This document shows positions 33,757 to 44,138 of a DNA stretch of 64,000 bases, in pieces. The translations under genes and the position numbers were made by a program. The notes beneath the pieces were generated by a model. It made no database searches, was not told the origin of the DNA, and worked only from the letters and a program-made list of their open reading frames with translations. The stretch is from Azorinus chamasolen (lineage: Eukaryota; Mollusca; Bivalvia; Cardiida; Solecurtidae): the NCBI GenBank assembly GCA_963576725.1, contig OY755241.1:78728003-78792002 (forward strand). The letters are read 5' to 3'. Positions within the stretch are counted from its first letter, which is position 1; each line of letters opens with the position of its first letter.

Positions 33757-33943
33757 TGTTATACGACCCCCTAAAAGAGGTATAATTCTGGGTGCTAGAT
33801 GCAATCGGTAGCTTAATGCAGGACAAAAGTAATGCAGAAAGCTCCTAGAGGAGCTTTCTGCATTACTTTTGTCCTGCATTAAGCAAACACCTGATTAAAA
33901 AGACATGGTGCAGAAGTGGTCACATTAGAGGGGTTTTACTGTA
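33757..33943. mobile_element. TACAGT-type hairpin MITE
   Basis: The core is an almost perfect palindrome at about 33810-33878 (TTAATGCAGGACAAAAGTAA facing TTACTTTTGTCCTGCATTAA). The right end GTGGTCACATTAGAGGGG..TTTTACTGTA fits other copies. The left end near 33757 is eroded. 33945-34075 is unassigned. Confidence 0.65.
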
Positions 33944-34079
33944 GTTGGAAATCCTGTAACAGCTCATATTATTTTGATTTTGATTTAATACATGAAAATC
34001 CTAATATAAAAGCTGTCAGTAATCCACACAAAATATAGTCATCCCAGAAGCATTAGGGCAGTAAATTTTACACTTGTCC

Positions 34080-34590
34080 TTCCGTTTTGTCGAAGATTTC
34101 TGGACTTGTAAGCTGGAATGATTTGATATTTGCTCCGAAGCATTATCATAGTGAGTTGTACCGTGTCCCCTTTATAGGTTTGTCGTTCATCTACTTCCTC
34201 TTTGTTTACACTTTCTTTGATTGAATTTTGGTGATTGTTTAATGGCAAAAGAAATCGTCAAAGATTTCTTGCCTTGTGTAAGCTGGAATGATTTGATATT
34301 TGGTCTGAAGCATAATCATAGTGAGTTGTACCGTGTCTCCCCTTTTCAGGTTTGTCGTTCATCAACTTCCTGTTTGTCTACACTTTCTTTGATTGAATTT
34401 TGGTGATTGTTTAATGACAAAAGAAATTGTCAAAGACTTCTTGCCTTGTGTAAGCTGGAATGATTTGATATTTGGTCTGAAGCATAATCATAGTGAGTTG
34501 CACCACGTCTCCCCTTTTCAGGTCTGTATATCATCTACTTCCTGTTCGCCAACACTTCATTGAATTTTGGTGATTGTTTAATGACATTTT
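34080..34590. repeat. Three-unit ~171 bp tandem repeat
   Basis: AGCTGGAATGATTTGATATT starts at 34111, 34281 and 34453 (spacing 170 and 172). Units contain GTTTGTCGTTCATC and GATTGTTTAATG. On the minus strand each unit supplies an ATTAAA, the nearest about 80 bases past the stop of the candidate exon at 34658-34761. Confidence 0.8.
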
Positions 34591-34657
34591 TTGGGTCAGA
34601 AAATGCAATTTAGAAAAACCTGGTGTAGGCATTTGTGTCCCCTGGACACATTTTCCT

Positions 34658-34761
34658 TTATTCATGTCTTGGTTTCGTGGAAACCTTTGCATCAGCACAC
34701 TTTTGGTTGATTGCCTGGATGATGTCTTTCACCGGAGTCTTGTATTTCTCTTGCACATATT
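34658..34761 (-). CDS. Candidate terminal coding exon, unknown protein
   Basis: On the minus strand a pyrimidine-rich tract ending TTATATTTCAG precedes base 34761. The exon reads YVQEKYKTPVKDIIQ, then AINQKCADAKVSTKPRHE, then TAA at 34660-34658. It begins with two bases of a split codon, which fits the one base left by the candidate upstream exon ending at 38781 (G+AA = Glu). The joined sequence around the junction is HARMN-E-YVQEK, helical and charged. ATTAAA lies at 34582-34577. The intron would be about 4.0 kb and contain element A2. I do not recognise the family; no domain or targeting signal is evident. It could be a chance frame, but the acceptor, phase and composition agree. Confidence 0.45.
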
Positions 34762-34957
34762 CTGAAATATAAGAAAAAAAAGAGAACATTGTAAATATTT
34801 AAATTCTTGGTCACCTGATGTGAATTTAAAAGACTGTGGATGAACTTTGCAAACAATCTTGATTCTAGATGTGCATGCTGCACTTTATCTCAATCCAAGG
34901 CATTTGACACTCAGATATATAGCAAAATGTTGGATTTTTTAAAAACTGTAACTGATA

Positions 34958-35045
34958 TATTTATCTTTGCAAACAGTGTAGATCCAGATAAAGAAGCTCT
35001 GAAGGAGCAATCTAATCTGGGCGTACTCAATAATTTGCTTGACAG
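34958..35045. mobile_element. Hairpin MITE core, decayed
   Basis: GCAAACAGTGTAGATCCAGAT faces ATCTGGGCGTACTCAATAATTTGC, with GCTCTGAAGGAGC at the tip. No termini recognised. The open frame crossing it is not credible. 35046-35425 is otherwise unassigned. Confidence 0.5.
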
Positions 35046-35425
35046 GATAATGTATTCTATTATAAATGGAAAACAAGTAAAAGATTTAACTGTTACATGT
35101 AAAACTGGTTACCAAGTCTTTCATCAACTGTAAAATTAAGTTCTACTGCTATTGATGTACAGAATAACGGCAATATAATTTAGCAGCAATTGTTTTAATC
35201 CTACAGCTTGTGTGATGGATATTCAGCTTAGAATGAAAGTCCTGTCATTTAATTTTTAAATGTTGTTGCATCACATAATATTCAAGGCCTACGGAATTTA
35301 TTCATCCCCATTCGTCCTAAAATTATTTTATTGCTGCTATACCTGCGGGTATTTATTGTCATTTTCTTTACTGTGCCCAACTTATTGTGTATTCACTGTA
35401 TTGGTGTACAGTTCATATTTTTATT

Positions 35426-37757
35426 ATGCCCCCAAAGCTAGGCTTTGGCGGCATATAGTGATCGCACCGTGCGTGTGTGGGTGGGTGTGTGGGTGGGTGG
35501 GTGGGTGTGTGGGTGGGTGGGTGTGTGGGTGGGTGGGTGTGTGGGTGTGTGTACCTTTTGTCCGGAGTATATTTCCTTTGTCACATCAGCTACGGATACC
35601 AAATTTGGTGTGTGAGTTCATCTTGGGATAAGGGAGTGTCGCGTACCATTTTCATGTCACTGTGACCTTGACCTTGACCTTTGACCTTGATTTTACAAAA
35701 AGCTTGTCCGGAGCATATCTCCTTTACCTTACCAGCTACAGATTCCAAATTTGGTGTGTGAGTTCATCTTGGGATGGCGGAGTGTCGCGTACCATTTCCA
35801 GGTCACTGTGACCTTGACCTTGACCTTTGACCTCGATTTAAAAAAAAGCTTATGCCTTACCAGCTACAAAAAGCTTGTCCAGAGTATATCTCCTATACCT
35901 TACCAGCTAAGGATTCCAAATTTGGTGTGTGAGTTCATCTTGGGATGGAGGAGTGTCGCGTACCATTTTCAGATCACTGTGACCTTGACCATGACCTTTG
36001 ACCGATTTTACAAAAAGCTTGTCCGGAGCATATCTCCTTTACCTTACCAGCTACAGATTCCAAATTTGATGTGTGAGCTCATCTTGGGATGGCGGAGTGT
36101 CGTGTACCATTTCCAGGTCACTGTGACCTTGACCTTGACCTTTGACCTCGATTTTAAAAACCGCTTATACCTTACCAGCTACAAAAAGCTTGTCCGGAGT
36201 ATATCTCCTATTCCTTACCAGCTAAGGATTCCAAATTTGGTGTGTGAGTTCATCTTGGGATGGAGGAGTGTCGCGTACCATTTTCAGATCACTGTGACCT
36301 TGACCATGACCTTTGACCGATTTTACAAAAAGCTTGTCCGGAGCATATCTCCTTTACCTTACCAGCTACAGATTCCAAATTTGGTGTGTGAGTTCATCTT
36401 GAGATGGCGGAGTGTCGTGTACCATTTCCAGGTCAGTGTGACCTTGACCTTGACCTTTGACCTCGATTTTAAAAACCGCTTATACCTTACCAGCTACAAA
36501 AAGCTTGTCCGGAGTATATCTCCTATTCCTTACCAGCTAAGGATTCCAAATTTGGTGTGTGAGTTCATCTTGGGATGGAGGAGTGTCGCGTACCATTTTC
36601 AGATCACTGTGACCTTGACCATGACCTTTGACCGATTTTACAAAAAGCTTGTCCGGAGCATATCTCCTTTACCTTACCAGCTACAGATTCCAAATTTGGT
36701 GTGTGAGTTCATCTTGGGATGGCGGAGTGTCGTGTACCATTTCCAGGTCAGTGTGACCTTGACCTTGACCTTTGACCTCGATTTTAAAAACCGCTTATAC
36801 CTTACCAGCTACAAAAAGCTTGTCCGGAGTATATCTCCTATTCCTTACCAGCTAAGGATTCCAAATTTGGTGTGTGAGTTCATCTTGGGATGGAGGAGTG
36901 TCGCGTACCATTTTCAGATCACTGTGACCTTGACGATGACCCTTTGACCGATTTTACAAAAAGCTTGTCCGGAGCATATCTCCTTTACCTTACCAGCTAC
37001 AGATTCCAAATTTGGTGTGTGAGTTCATCTTGGGATGGCGGAGTGTCGTGTACCATTTCCAGGTCACTATGACCTTAACCTTGACCTTGACCGATTTTAC
37101 AAAAAGCTTGTCCAGAGCATATCTCCTATACCTTACCAGATACGGATTCCAAATTTGATGTGTGAGATCACCTTCAGATGGCGGAGTGTCGCGTACCTTT
37201 TTCAGGTCACCTTGACCTTCGACCTCGATTTTACAAAAAAATTTGTCCAGAGAATATCTCCTATACCTTACCAGCTACGGATTCCAAATTTAATGTGTGA
37301 GTTTATCTTGGGATGGCGGTGTGTCGCGTACCATTTTCAGGTCACTGTGACCTTGACCTTTGACCTAGATTTTACACAAAGCTTGTCCGGAGCATTTCTC
37401 CTATACCTTACCAGCTACGGATTCCAAATTTGGTTTGTGAGTTCATCTTGGGATGGCGGAGAGTCGTGTACCATTTTCAGATCACTGACCTTGACCTTGA
37501 CCTCAATTTTACAGTCCTTTTTAACGTTGAGAATGACTTAGGGTCCTTTTTAACTAAGTTTTGACGCTTGGCTCTTTTCTTAGCTATCATAATCGTCAAA
37601 GGTTCTGTTTCTAATGTTAAGAACTGACTCCTGTGTCATTTTTAACAGCATCAAAATTTCATGTTACACCTGCATTACATTGTATTGTTTTTCCGCCAAA
37701 ATGCATTTCGGTGTCAAACACTTTGGGGGCATTTGTCACCCGTGACGACTCTCTTGT
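35426..37757 (+). mobile_element. A-family tandem-repeat element A2 (uninterrupted)
   Basis: Left hairpin ATGCCCCCAAAG..CTTTGGCGGCAT, then a long GTGGGTGG tract, then about 13 monomers. A two-monomer unit of 315 bp recurs: GGTCA of the palindromic site falls at 35801, 36116, 36431 and 36746. Because 315 is divisible by three, a 398-codon open frame runs through it; this is repeat translation, not a gene. Right part: an A1-like tail with GTTACACC at 37663 (empty hAT site), CTTTGGGGGCAT, and the terminus CTCTTGTT. Confidence 0.85.
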
Positions 37758-37980
37758 TAATTTTATTTTCTAATTCTTTTTTACACCAGGATCTTTATCA
37801 GATGCATTAAAACACTTGTGAATTACATATTGAGTTACCAGTCACTCAGAATGCTGTTTTCACTTGAATCACTTACTTTTTATGACGTTAACACTCCTTC
37901 CATCCAGGGCAGAGCTCCTAGACATTACTAAATGAGAAGTGCATGTATATACACTGCGTAGCAGGCGAGTTAGTTCTTTG

Positions 37981-38067
37981 TCACTTCCTTTTGATGTACA
38001 GCTGAGGGACAGAAATCTTTACACCATATTCTAGTAGCAGATCAGCCTCAACATCTGTGCTGCCAGC
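37981..38067 (-). CDS. Candidate terminal exon or short ORF, unknown protein
   Basis: On the minus strand a frame reads AGSTDVEADLLLEYG then VKISVPQLYIKRK and stops with TGA at 37983-37981. TTTTAAG precedes it as a weak acceptor. An in-frame ATG also lies 15 bases upstream (38082-38080), so it may instead be a 33-codon ORF. Composition is protein-like, but the phase does not match the donor at 38781, so it would be a separate or alternative transcript. Not recognised. Confidence 0.25.
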   Translation of the reverse strand, partial: AGSTDVEADLLLEYGVKISVPQLYIKRK

Positions 38068-38419
38068 CTTAAAATTAAACATTATCCAATAAGCACTAGT
38101 TACTAAATAAAAAGTACTATATAAGTCTTTATGAGTCTACTGCAAGACACGACGCCATAGGTTTTTAAAGAGTGTCACATCAAGGCATCAACTAAAGATT
38201 TCAACTGTCTATAATTGTTGCAGAGTGTACTGTCTATTTCAAACAATGTAGATCTTGATGAATGTGTCTGCTAACATTGGTCAATCCTGTTTGCATTAGC
38301 CCAAACAACCACTGAACTTCATTAAAATACACATCATTCATAAATACTTCAAGTAATTATATTTTCATTTCTAACGAATTTTTCATAAAAATGTCTTATC
38401 AACCCTTGTCAATTGCTGA

Positions 38420-38515
38420 TTATATTCTGCGTATGCCTTGGTCGTTTTAGTCCGAATTTTGGCCGAAACGACCAAGGCCGAAATGGATTGGGTCCGAAAC
38501 GACCCCAGACCGTGT
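38420..38515. repeat. Imperfect hairpin (GGTCGTTT/AAACGACC)
   Basis: TTGGTCGTTTTAGTCCG faces CCGAAACGACCAAGG and again GTCCGAAACGACC. A compact hairpin-forming segment, family unknown. 37758-37980 and 38068-38419 hold nothing else I can name. Confidence 0.5.
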
Positions 38516-38780
38516 CGATGTTGTGCATGAGCTGTCCTGTCGATGCATAAGGTGATTGTGAACGAGAAGAGTGCGCTGATCCTTTGTTCAAGTGCACGAT
38601 TTAAGAAATGCTTGTATTAATGATGACTGTTAAGCTTGAAATACAAACAGTTTGAAATACAACTTCCAAACGAGTGTGAGCACCACAGGTTAGTCGGCAT
38701 AGCCATCTAATTTCGTCAAGAATTCAAACTTCCGACTAAAAAAATAATTTATAAGTGGTATTTTATATACTGATACTCAC

Positions 38781-38880
38781 CATTCATCCTTGCATGTACT
38801 TTTTGTTGCACATGGTGGATGTTTTCATTCAATTCGAGTCGATTTTCTTTATCGAGACGGACGTTGGTGTTTTGAAACTT
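38781..38880 (-). CDS. Candidate upstream exon of the gene ending at 34658
   Basis: On the minus strand the exon ends ATGAATG before GTGAGTATC, a strong 5' splice site (38780-38775). The frame that joins in phase with 34761-34658 reads KFQNTNVRLDKENRLEL then NENIHHVQQKVHARMN. An in-frame TGA lies just upstream (38883-38881), and the only ATG in frame is the penultimate codon (38787-38785). Either translation starts there, giving a peptide of about 36 residues, or an acceptor or another upstream exon exists that I cannot place. Product unknown. Confidence 0.35.
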
Positions 38881-38930
38881 TCAATATGGCGCCGGGTCGG
38901 ATTAACGCGTGACCTCGAAAATTTGAATAT
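38881..38930 (-). promoter_or_regulatory. CpG-containing segment with YY1-like motif
   Basis: The minus strand reads CCCGGCGCCATATTGA, close to the YY1 consensus GCCGCCATNTTG that often lies just downstream of transcription starts. Several CpGs (CACGCG, CCGACCCGG) cluster here, unlike the surroundings, and the motif lies directly 5' of the candidate exon 38880-38781. Promoter function is inference. Confidence 0.35.
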
Positions 38931-39216
38931 TTAGGGCCGGATACAATATGGTTCAAATTGTTTCCGATATATGATATATACATCAAAATAAGCTAAAAGT
39001 GCTTTTTCGTACGGTACATGGTGCCTTTTGAAAAAGATATATTTTTTTCGGACAAAATGGATCCATCTTCGAGGGACTATATAACTTTGCGTAGGAACAC
39101 CTTAAATGCACCAACTTGCACCCTGACCTTTATTTCAACGTGTGATTGCGCATGGTCAATCAAAACACTGTAAGGACTGTAAACATGCCAACTTTTAACC
39201 ACCTTCGCCTTTTTTT

Positions 39217-39375
39217 AACCCCCCCCTCCCCTAATCGGATCAAACTGAGTATTTTGGTTCCCATAAGTCAGTTTGGTAAGGTTGATGAATGTTCAGTAGT
39301 GCAGACCCTGATTCCTGAGGGTCTTCTCTATTTTTAGTAGGTGTATAAACGTGAACAGCAAGAGAAGGGTTAATA
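39217..39375. mobile_element. Possible TTAA-flanked MITE, degraded
   Basis: TTAACCCCCCCCTCCCC starts it, a hairpin core fragment (GTGCAGACCCTGATTCCTGAGGGTC) lies within, and AGAGAAGGGTTAA ends it. Weak. 38931-39216 and 39376-39740 contain nothing recognised. Confidence 0.35.
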
Positions 39376-39742
39376 TATTGCATAATAATAATTGGAGTAT
39401 GACAAACTATTAAATAATATATATATCTGTATTTACATCGTAATGTAATGTAAATGATTATTATTTTATTGGCTAGACCTTGAAATTCTGAGAACTTCAA
39501 TACCCATTACTGTTGGGTTAAGATCTACTGAAACAGTAAGAGTCACCTATATAAGTTATTGTAAGTTAGTTTGGTAATGGTTGTAACTGAAGGAGTTAGA
39601 ATAGATTTGCACAAAACCCTCGAAATATAATAAAGAGAGAGAAAATCTTCCCATGAGTACCTATTTATATATGTCAGACAAAGCTTTCATTTCATGGTAA
39701 TGTGCAATAAAGGGAAATTAACCCTTAGCCCGCCAGCAAAGA

Positions 39743-40688
39743 TTCACTTATTGCCTGCATGCCCTATACTTTTGCCGTGGTTTGGTGCACAGGCGTTGGG
39801 CTCATGAAATATGTCTAAAATAAGTTAAAATGTCCCTAAATTGACGTTTTGTAACATTTGGGGCCGAAAAAATAAAGCCTGGGGCGTTTTGAGACAAAGC
39901 TGAAATTTCGTATATTCTATATAAGAGAAAGGCAAATAACTCTCGGCCCATCCGATCCACGGGTGCTCCGCTTCAACTGCAATTATTTTCGACCGGAGGG
40001 GAATTTTCCCACAAAACAAAGATTATATAGAAAGAAAAATGTTTTATCTACACGCTGGTATCAAATACCCCATACTTTGTCTCCGTTTTAACGTGTACGA
40101 GGAGCAAATACCTTCAGAAAACCGTGTTTTTTATTTACTCGGAAACGATATAGTTGACGAACAAGTGCTCGATTTCACTACAATCCCTTATATAGAATAT
40201 ACGAAATTTCAGCTTTGTCTCAAAACGCCCCAGGCTTTATTTTTTTGGCCCCAAATGTTACAAAACGTCAATTTAGGGACATTTTAACTTATTTTAGACA
40301 TATTTCATGAGCCCAACGCCTGTGGTTTGGTGTAGGATCTTCAAACTTACTGTTGTGATTTAGTCATGACCACAAGATGACCATTACTTTTTTAGGTCAA
40401 AGGTCAAGGTCACAATGACATTAACTTGTGAAATGGCTTCAGATCAATAACTGTTCAAGGGTTTAGCTTAGGATCTTCAAACTTGCTTAGGTGATTAGTC
40501 ATGACCACTAGATGACCCCTATTATTTTTTAGGTCACTAGGTCAAAGGTCAGGGGGTCTGGGGTATACATGTTTTACAAACATGTTATTTATTACTTTGA
40601 AGATGAATTAGGCAAATCTTTACAAAAATTCATGGCATGTATTGAAATAAATTGCCTTGGCAATAGCATAGGGCATGCAGGCATGGAT
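39743..40688. mobile_element. H-family repeat element with inserted hAT foldback
   Basis: The ends are inverted: GCCTGCATGCCCTATACTTT (39747 onward) and AGCATAGGGCATGCAGGC (to about 40683). The interior has two ~125 bp monomers (GGATCTTCAAACTT, GTCATGACCAC.AGATGACC, AGGTCAAAGGTCA). The first monomer is split by the foldback at 39788-40324. Confidence 0.6.
39788..40324. mobile_element. hAT-type foldback MITE with perfect 8 bp duplication
   Basis: Termini are CACAGGCGTTGGGCTCATG and its inverse ending at 40324. Long arms of about 140 bp continue (TTAAAATGTCCCTAAATTG, CTGGGGCGTTTTGAGACA). GTTTGGTG flanks both sides (39780-39787 and 40325-40332). The loop of about 260 bp has no gene I recognise; the small open frames in it are arm or loop translations. 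Confidence 0.85.
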
Positions 40689-40689
40689 T

Positions 40690-41135
40690 TTTCTTGGCAA
40701 ACAGTGTAGACCAAGATTTGGGTCTACAATCTGTATGCAAATGCAACTACCAGTATATATATAGTCATGACTGGCAGACTATGCAATTTATTCAACCTAT
40801 TGGGTATAATTGTATGCAAGCAAGTATTCCAATGCAAGCTTGCATTTCTTCGCAAGCTTGCGCAAGCTTGCATTTCTTCGCAAGCTTGCGCAAGCTATCA
40901 CCAAATCCTAAGGAAGCTTGTCCTAGCGTGCGCAAGCTTGCGCAAGCAAGTAGCATTCTCTTTGCAAGCTAATATCAGCAATATATGCTTGCGGCAAGCT
41001 TGCCGCAAGCTTGCGGCAAGCTTGCTGCAAGCTAGTATTTTGGTTTGGGAAAGGCTCAAATCTGACCAATCAAATGCTTGAGAACGTTCTCAGACTCAAC
41101 TAAAAGTTTTATAAGCATGGACCCAGCATTCAAAC
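40690..41135 (-). repeat. (GCAAGCTT)-rich palindromic array, inverted copy
   Basis: In reverse order relative to 32571-33010: an array of GCAAGCTTGCGCAAGC and CTTGCGGCAAGCTTGC, then GGCTCAAATCTGACCAATC and CTTATAAAGC-type sequence reversed (GTTTTATAAGCATGGACCC). The array is arranged differently, so units have expanded independently. Confidence 0.7.
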
Positions 41136-41171
41136 TTTTTGAAACTCTGATAATACAAACACTTTTTAAAG

Positions 41172-41250
41172 CTTTTTGCAAACAGAGAAGACCCGATCAG
41201 AAGGCTTCTGTAGGAACTGTCTGATCAAGGTCTGCTCAGTTTGCTTATGG
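41172..41250. mobile_element. Hairpin MITE core
   Basis: GCAAACAGAGAAGACCCGATC faces GATCAAGGTCTGCTCAGTTTGC. Termini lost. 41251-42430 has no gene; it includes two further decayed cores (about 41690-41760 and 41950-42030) and an isolated TTAACCCTTTCCCTCAT at 42036. Confidence 0.55.
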
Positions 41251-42435
41251 AATTATTTAGGTTGATTCTGCATTTTCTACTAATCCCAAAAAAATCAGTG
41301 TTTAATATACCATTATAAAAGCTCAGCTAATAAATCATTATTTCTTACATTATACTGAACAGATTTTCATAAAACCGTTGCATGTAGCATTAGGACACAA
41401 TATGTAGAGCTCTGTGCCTTAGTATTGTCTGGGATTTTCCCTTCTGCAATTTTTCTGGGAGTTATACCCCTTTGAACTAGTATTGTGTCATACATTTACC
41501 TTGAGAATTTGTGACTTTTTAATTACTTACTGTGTGAAGGGCTAATAGAATTGTTCCTTGTTTTTGCCATGATGTACTAAAATTTTAACATGTAAATTGA
41601 AGTCAAATGCATCAGATTAGAGTACATTTAACCAATAGCCTGCTGAAAAAGTCTGGTGTTTTCTTTTGGGACACTAAATTAAGCCCCGAGTGTGAAACTG
41701 TTTGTATTTTGATGGACTTATGTGGCATCTCTGATCTAGATCCAAGCAGTTTGCAAATGCCATTCAAGTTGGGCTTTACAGGTGTAGGGTTAATATCCCA
41801 CTTATGAGAATTTAATTATTTTTTGGTTAGTTTTTAATACTGTTTTAAATACTCGTAACCTTTGAATTTATGACTCTTAAGTTAATTTGGCTTTTGCAAA
41901 AAATGCCATCTGCAGAAATTGTAATAGTAAAGTTCCTTTTCATTAATCAGTGTGAAACAGTTTGTCTCCTGATGAGATGCTTCAGATCTGACTCATTTAG
42001 ATCATTTCTCAAATTGTCTGCAAATCTTTGGAGATTAACCCTTTCCCTCATATGATAATCTAATCTTTTCATTCCTTTACAACCAGAGTAGTGAAATAGG
42101 TTGACACTTTGGCTTCGGTTTACTGCTTAATGATATGATTTTGGGAAATATTAATTTTACTTGCCTTTTTGATTGGTGTGTATACATATACCTAGATCTC
42201 TGGGTCTCTGCGCTAGCTGTCAGATTACTATGTGAATAGGGTATATATACATGTAAGCACTGCTCGTAATTCCAAAGAAATACTATGTTAAACCTGTCAG
42301 AACGTTCGAGGATGCACCCATTATCTTTGACTTTGATGCAGATGATTCTACTGAGAAAAGACAGAATTTTCATAGTGAAATAGCAACACACAGTGTTTAA
42401 CGTATAGAGTCCACTCAGTATGAAAGGCTTATTAA

Positions 42436-42642
42436 CTCTTTGCACGCTAAGTAATTTTACGTCTGCAACACTTGTAGTCTGCTTTAATTCTTAAAAATAA
42501 ACTATCTCTGTTTTTTTTGCAAAAATACGGTCAAGATGACAAACAGTTTGGATCCTGATGAGACGCCGCATTATGCGGCGTCTCATCTGGATCCAAACTG
42601 TTTGCATAGGTAATCACAGTTTCGCCGCTAGCGTGCAAAGAG
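42436..42642. mobile_element. TTAA-flanked hairpin MITE, family 4 (intact)
   Basis: TTAA at 42432-42435 and 42643-42646. Perfect 14 bp termini CTCTTTGCACGCTA and TAGCGTGCAAAGAG. The inner hairpin is nearly perfect: CAAACAGTTTGGATCCTGAT faces ATC.GGATCCAAACTGTTTG, with GACGCCGC/GCGGCGTC at the tip. 207 bp. A half copy (TTAGCATGCAAAGAGTTAA) lies at 56356. Confidence 0.85.
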
Positions 42643-42734
42643 TTAAGCAACGCTGGAGGATTTTGAATGACAACACCACAGTGCATGCATGTTCCAAATT
42701 CAATGGTTAAAGTTGAACAAAATTTTGTTTGTTA

Positions 42735-42832
42735 GAAGGTTTTGAATAATAAACATTTGTCTATCCTGATTAGAGGGTGATCACCTTCAGGAGCCCTCTG
42801 ATCTTGGTCTACACTGTTTGCAAATGATAGTT
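42735..42832. mobile_element. Hairpin MITE core
   Basis: CTATCCTGATTAGAGGG..TCA faces CAGGAGCCCTCTGATCTTGG and ACACTGTTTGCAAATG. Similar to 51206-51292. 42833-43180 has nothing recognised. Confidence 0.45.
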
Positions 42833-43182
42833 ATCACTGAAAGGAAGGTTAACTGTCACATTTCTGTGTCAAGGCGCCATGGAATGATGGTGAAATATGC
42901 TCTGTTCCAAATATTTCATCATGTAGTACTTTGTTAGTTTGAGATGTTGTGTGAGACTGGCAGAAATTGTTATCAGAATTGGGACTAGTAGGCGCCAAGT
43001 CACTTGACGTCTTGCTGGGCCAAAATGCATTCTGAAATAGTTGGGTGTGTTTTATTGTCTGTCCTTCAGTGGCATCTCAAGGATATTATTTTAAAAACCT
43101 TAGAATGCTGAAAGTTCAAAGTGGAATTGTCTATCATATGTTTGTCCTTTTCAGCACAGGACACATATGTACACACACACGC

Positions 43183-43864
43183 AGGAGCTTTCTGAATAAC
43201 TTTATCCTGCATTAAGCTTCCATCTGCCTTTAAGATACAGAATTAAACCTTTTCAATGGTCACTTTAGAGGAGTTTTACTGTAATTAATAGCTCATTCTT
43301 GTCTGCAAAATAATCTCTCCTTTTCCATTCTCTAGACATTTCTTTATTGAAAGAAAGCATGACAATAGCGTCAGGCACTTAAGATGTTGATATGAGATGC
43401 TGAATTACTTGTCTCATCTAGATCCAAACTATTTACATGGTATCATCCATCTTCTCATCTAAGCCTTGTAAAAGAATAAGATTAACTTCTGTAGTAACAG
43501 CAAAATGTTTTCAGATTTCAAGACTTTATGATTAGTGATGAAAATCTGATACAATTTTTCGATTGTGATTAAGATTTTCATTTTCATGGCATTTAATGTT
43601 TTTCTTGCAATAAAATCGCTTCATTTGCTGGCTCAGAGTGTTTCAGACCCAAGAGAATCACTGGATTTCATCTCCATGTTATTAATGTTGCCAGGAATGA
43701 GGCAGAACAGTTCTAGTACGATGAATAACTCTTAAAAATAAATCTCAAGATTAGGAGCTTTCTGCTTAACTTTCATCCTTAGTGTATTAAGCTACCACCT
43801 GCTTTAAAACCCAAGAATTAGATCCTGAATTTAAATTTTCACTGTAGACAGGTTTAACAGTATT
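43183..43864. mobile_element. Two right-half TACAGT-type MITE fragments
   Basis: 43183-43283 reads GGAGCTTTCTGAATAACTTT..CATTAAGCTTCC..GGTCACTTTAGAGGAGTTTTACTGTA. 43754-43864 has the same order with more decay, ending CAGGTTTAACAGTA. The DNA between and up to 44138 is AT-rich with no assignment. Confidence 0.5.
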
Positions 43865-44138
43865 TTGTGACACTAATATACAGGGTGAAAAATATCTCAA
43901 AGTCTGAAATCATCAAGCTTCTTAGGAGCCATTTGATCTACTAAGCACTTTAATTTCACTTGAAGTTTGTCCACATACATTCTAGAAAAAAGTATTACTA
44001 TAACCCTTACAACGCTGAATTTTCAAATGGGCCATTCCAAAATTCAAGCAGCACAAGCTTACATGTATGGTGAATTTGACAAACAGTGCAGACGGCTTTG
44101 AATTCTCATATTCATTGTTTTAATTTTTGCTCCACTTT

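Noticed and set aside
35751..36947. 398-codon open frame
   Set aside because: It is the translation of a 315 bp repeat unit (a multiple of three), so stops are avoided periodically. The repeated peptide has no start context or family resemblance, and the array is part of element A2.
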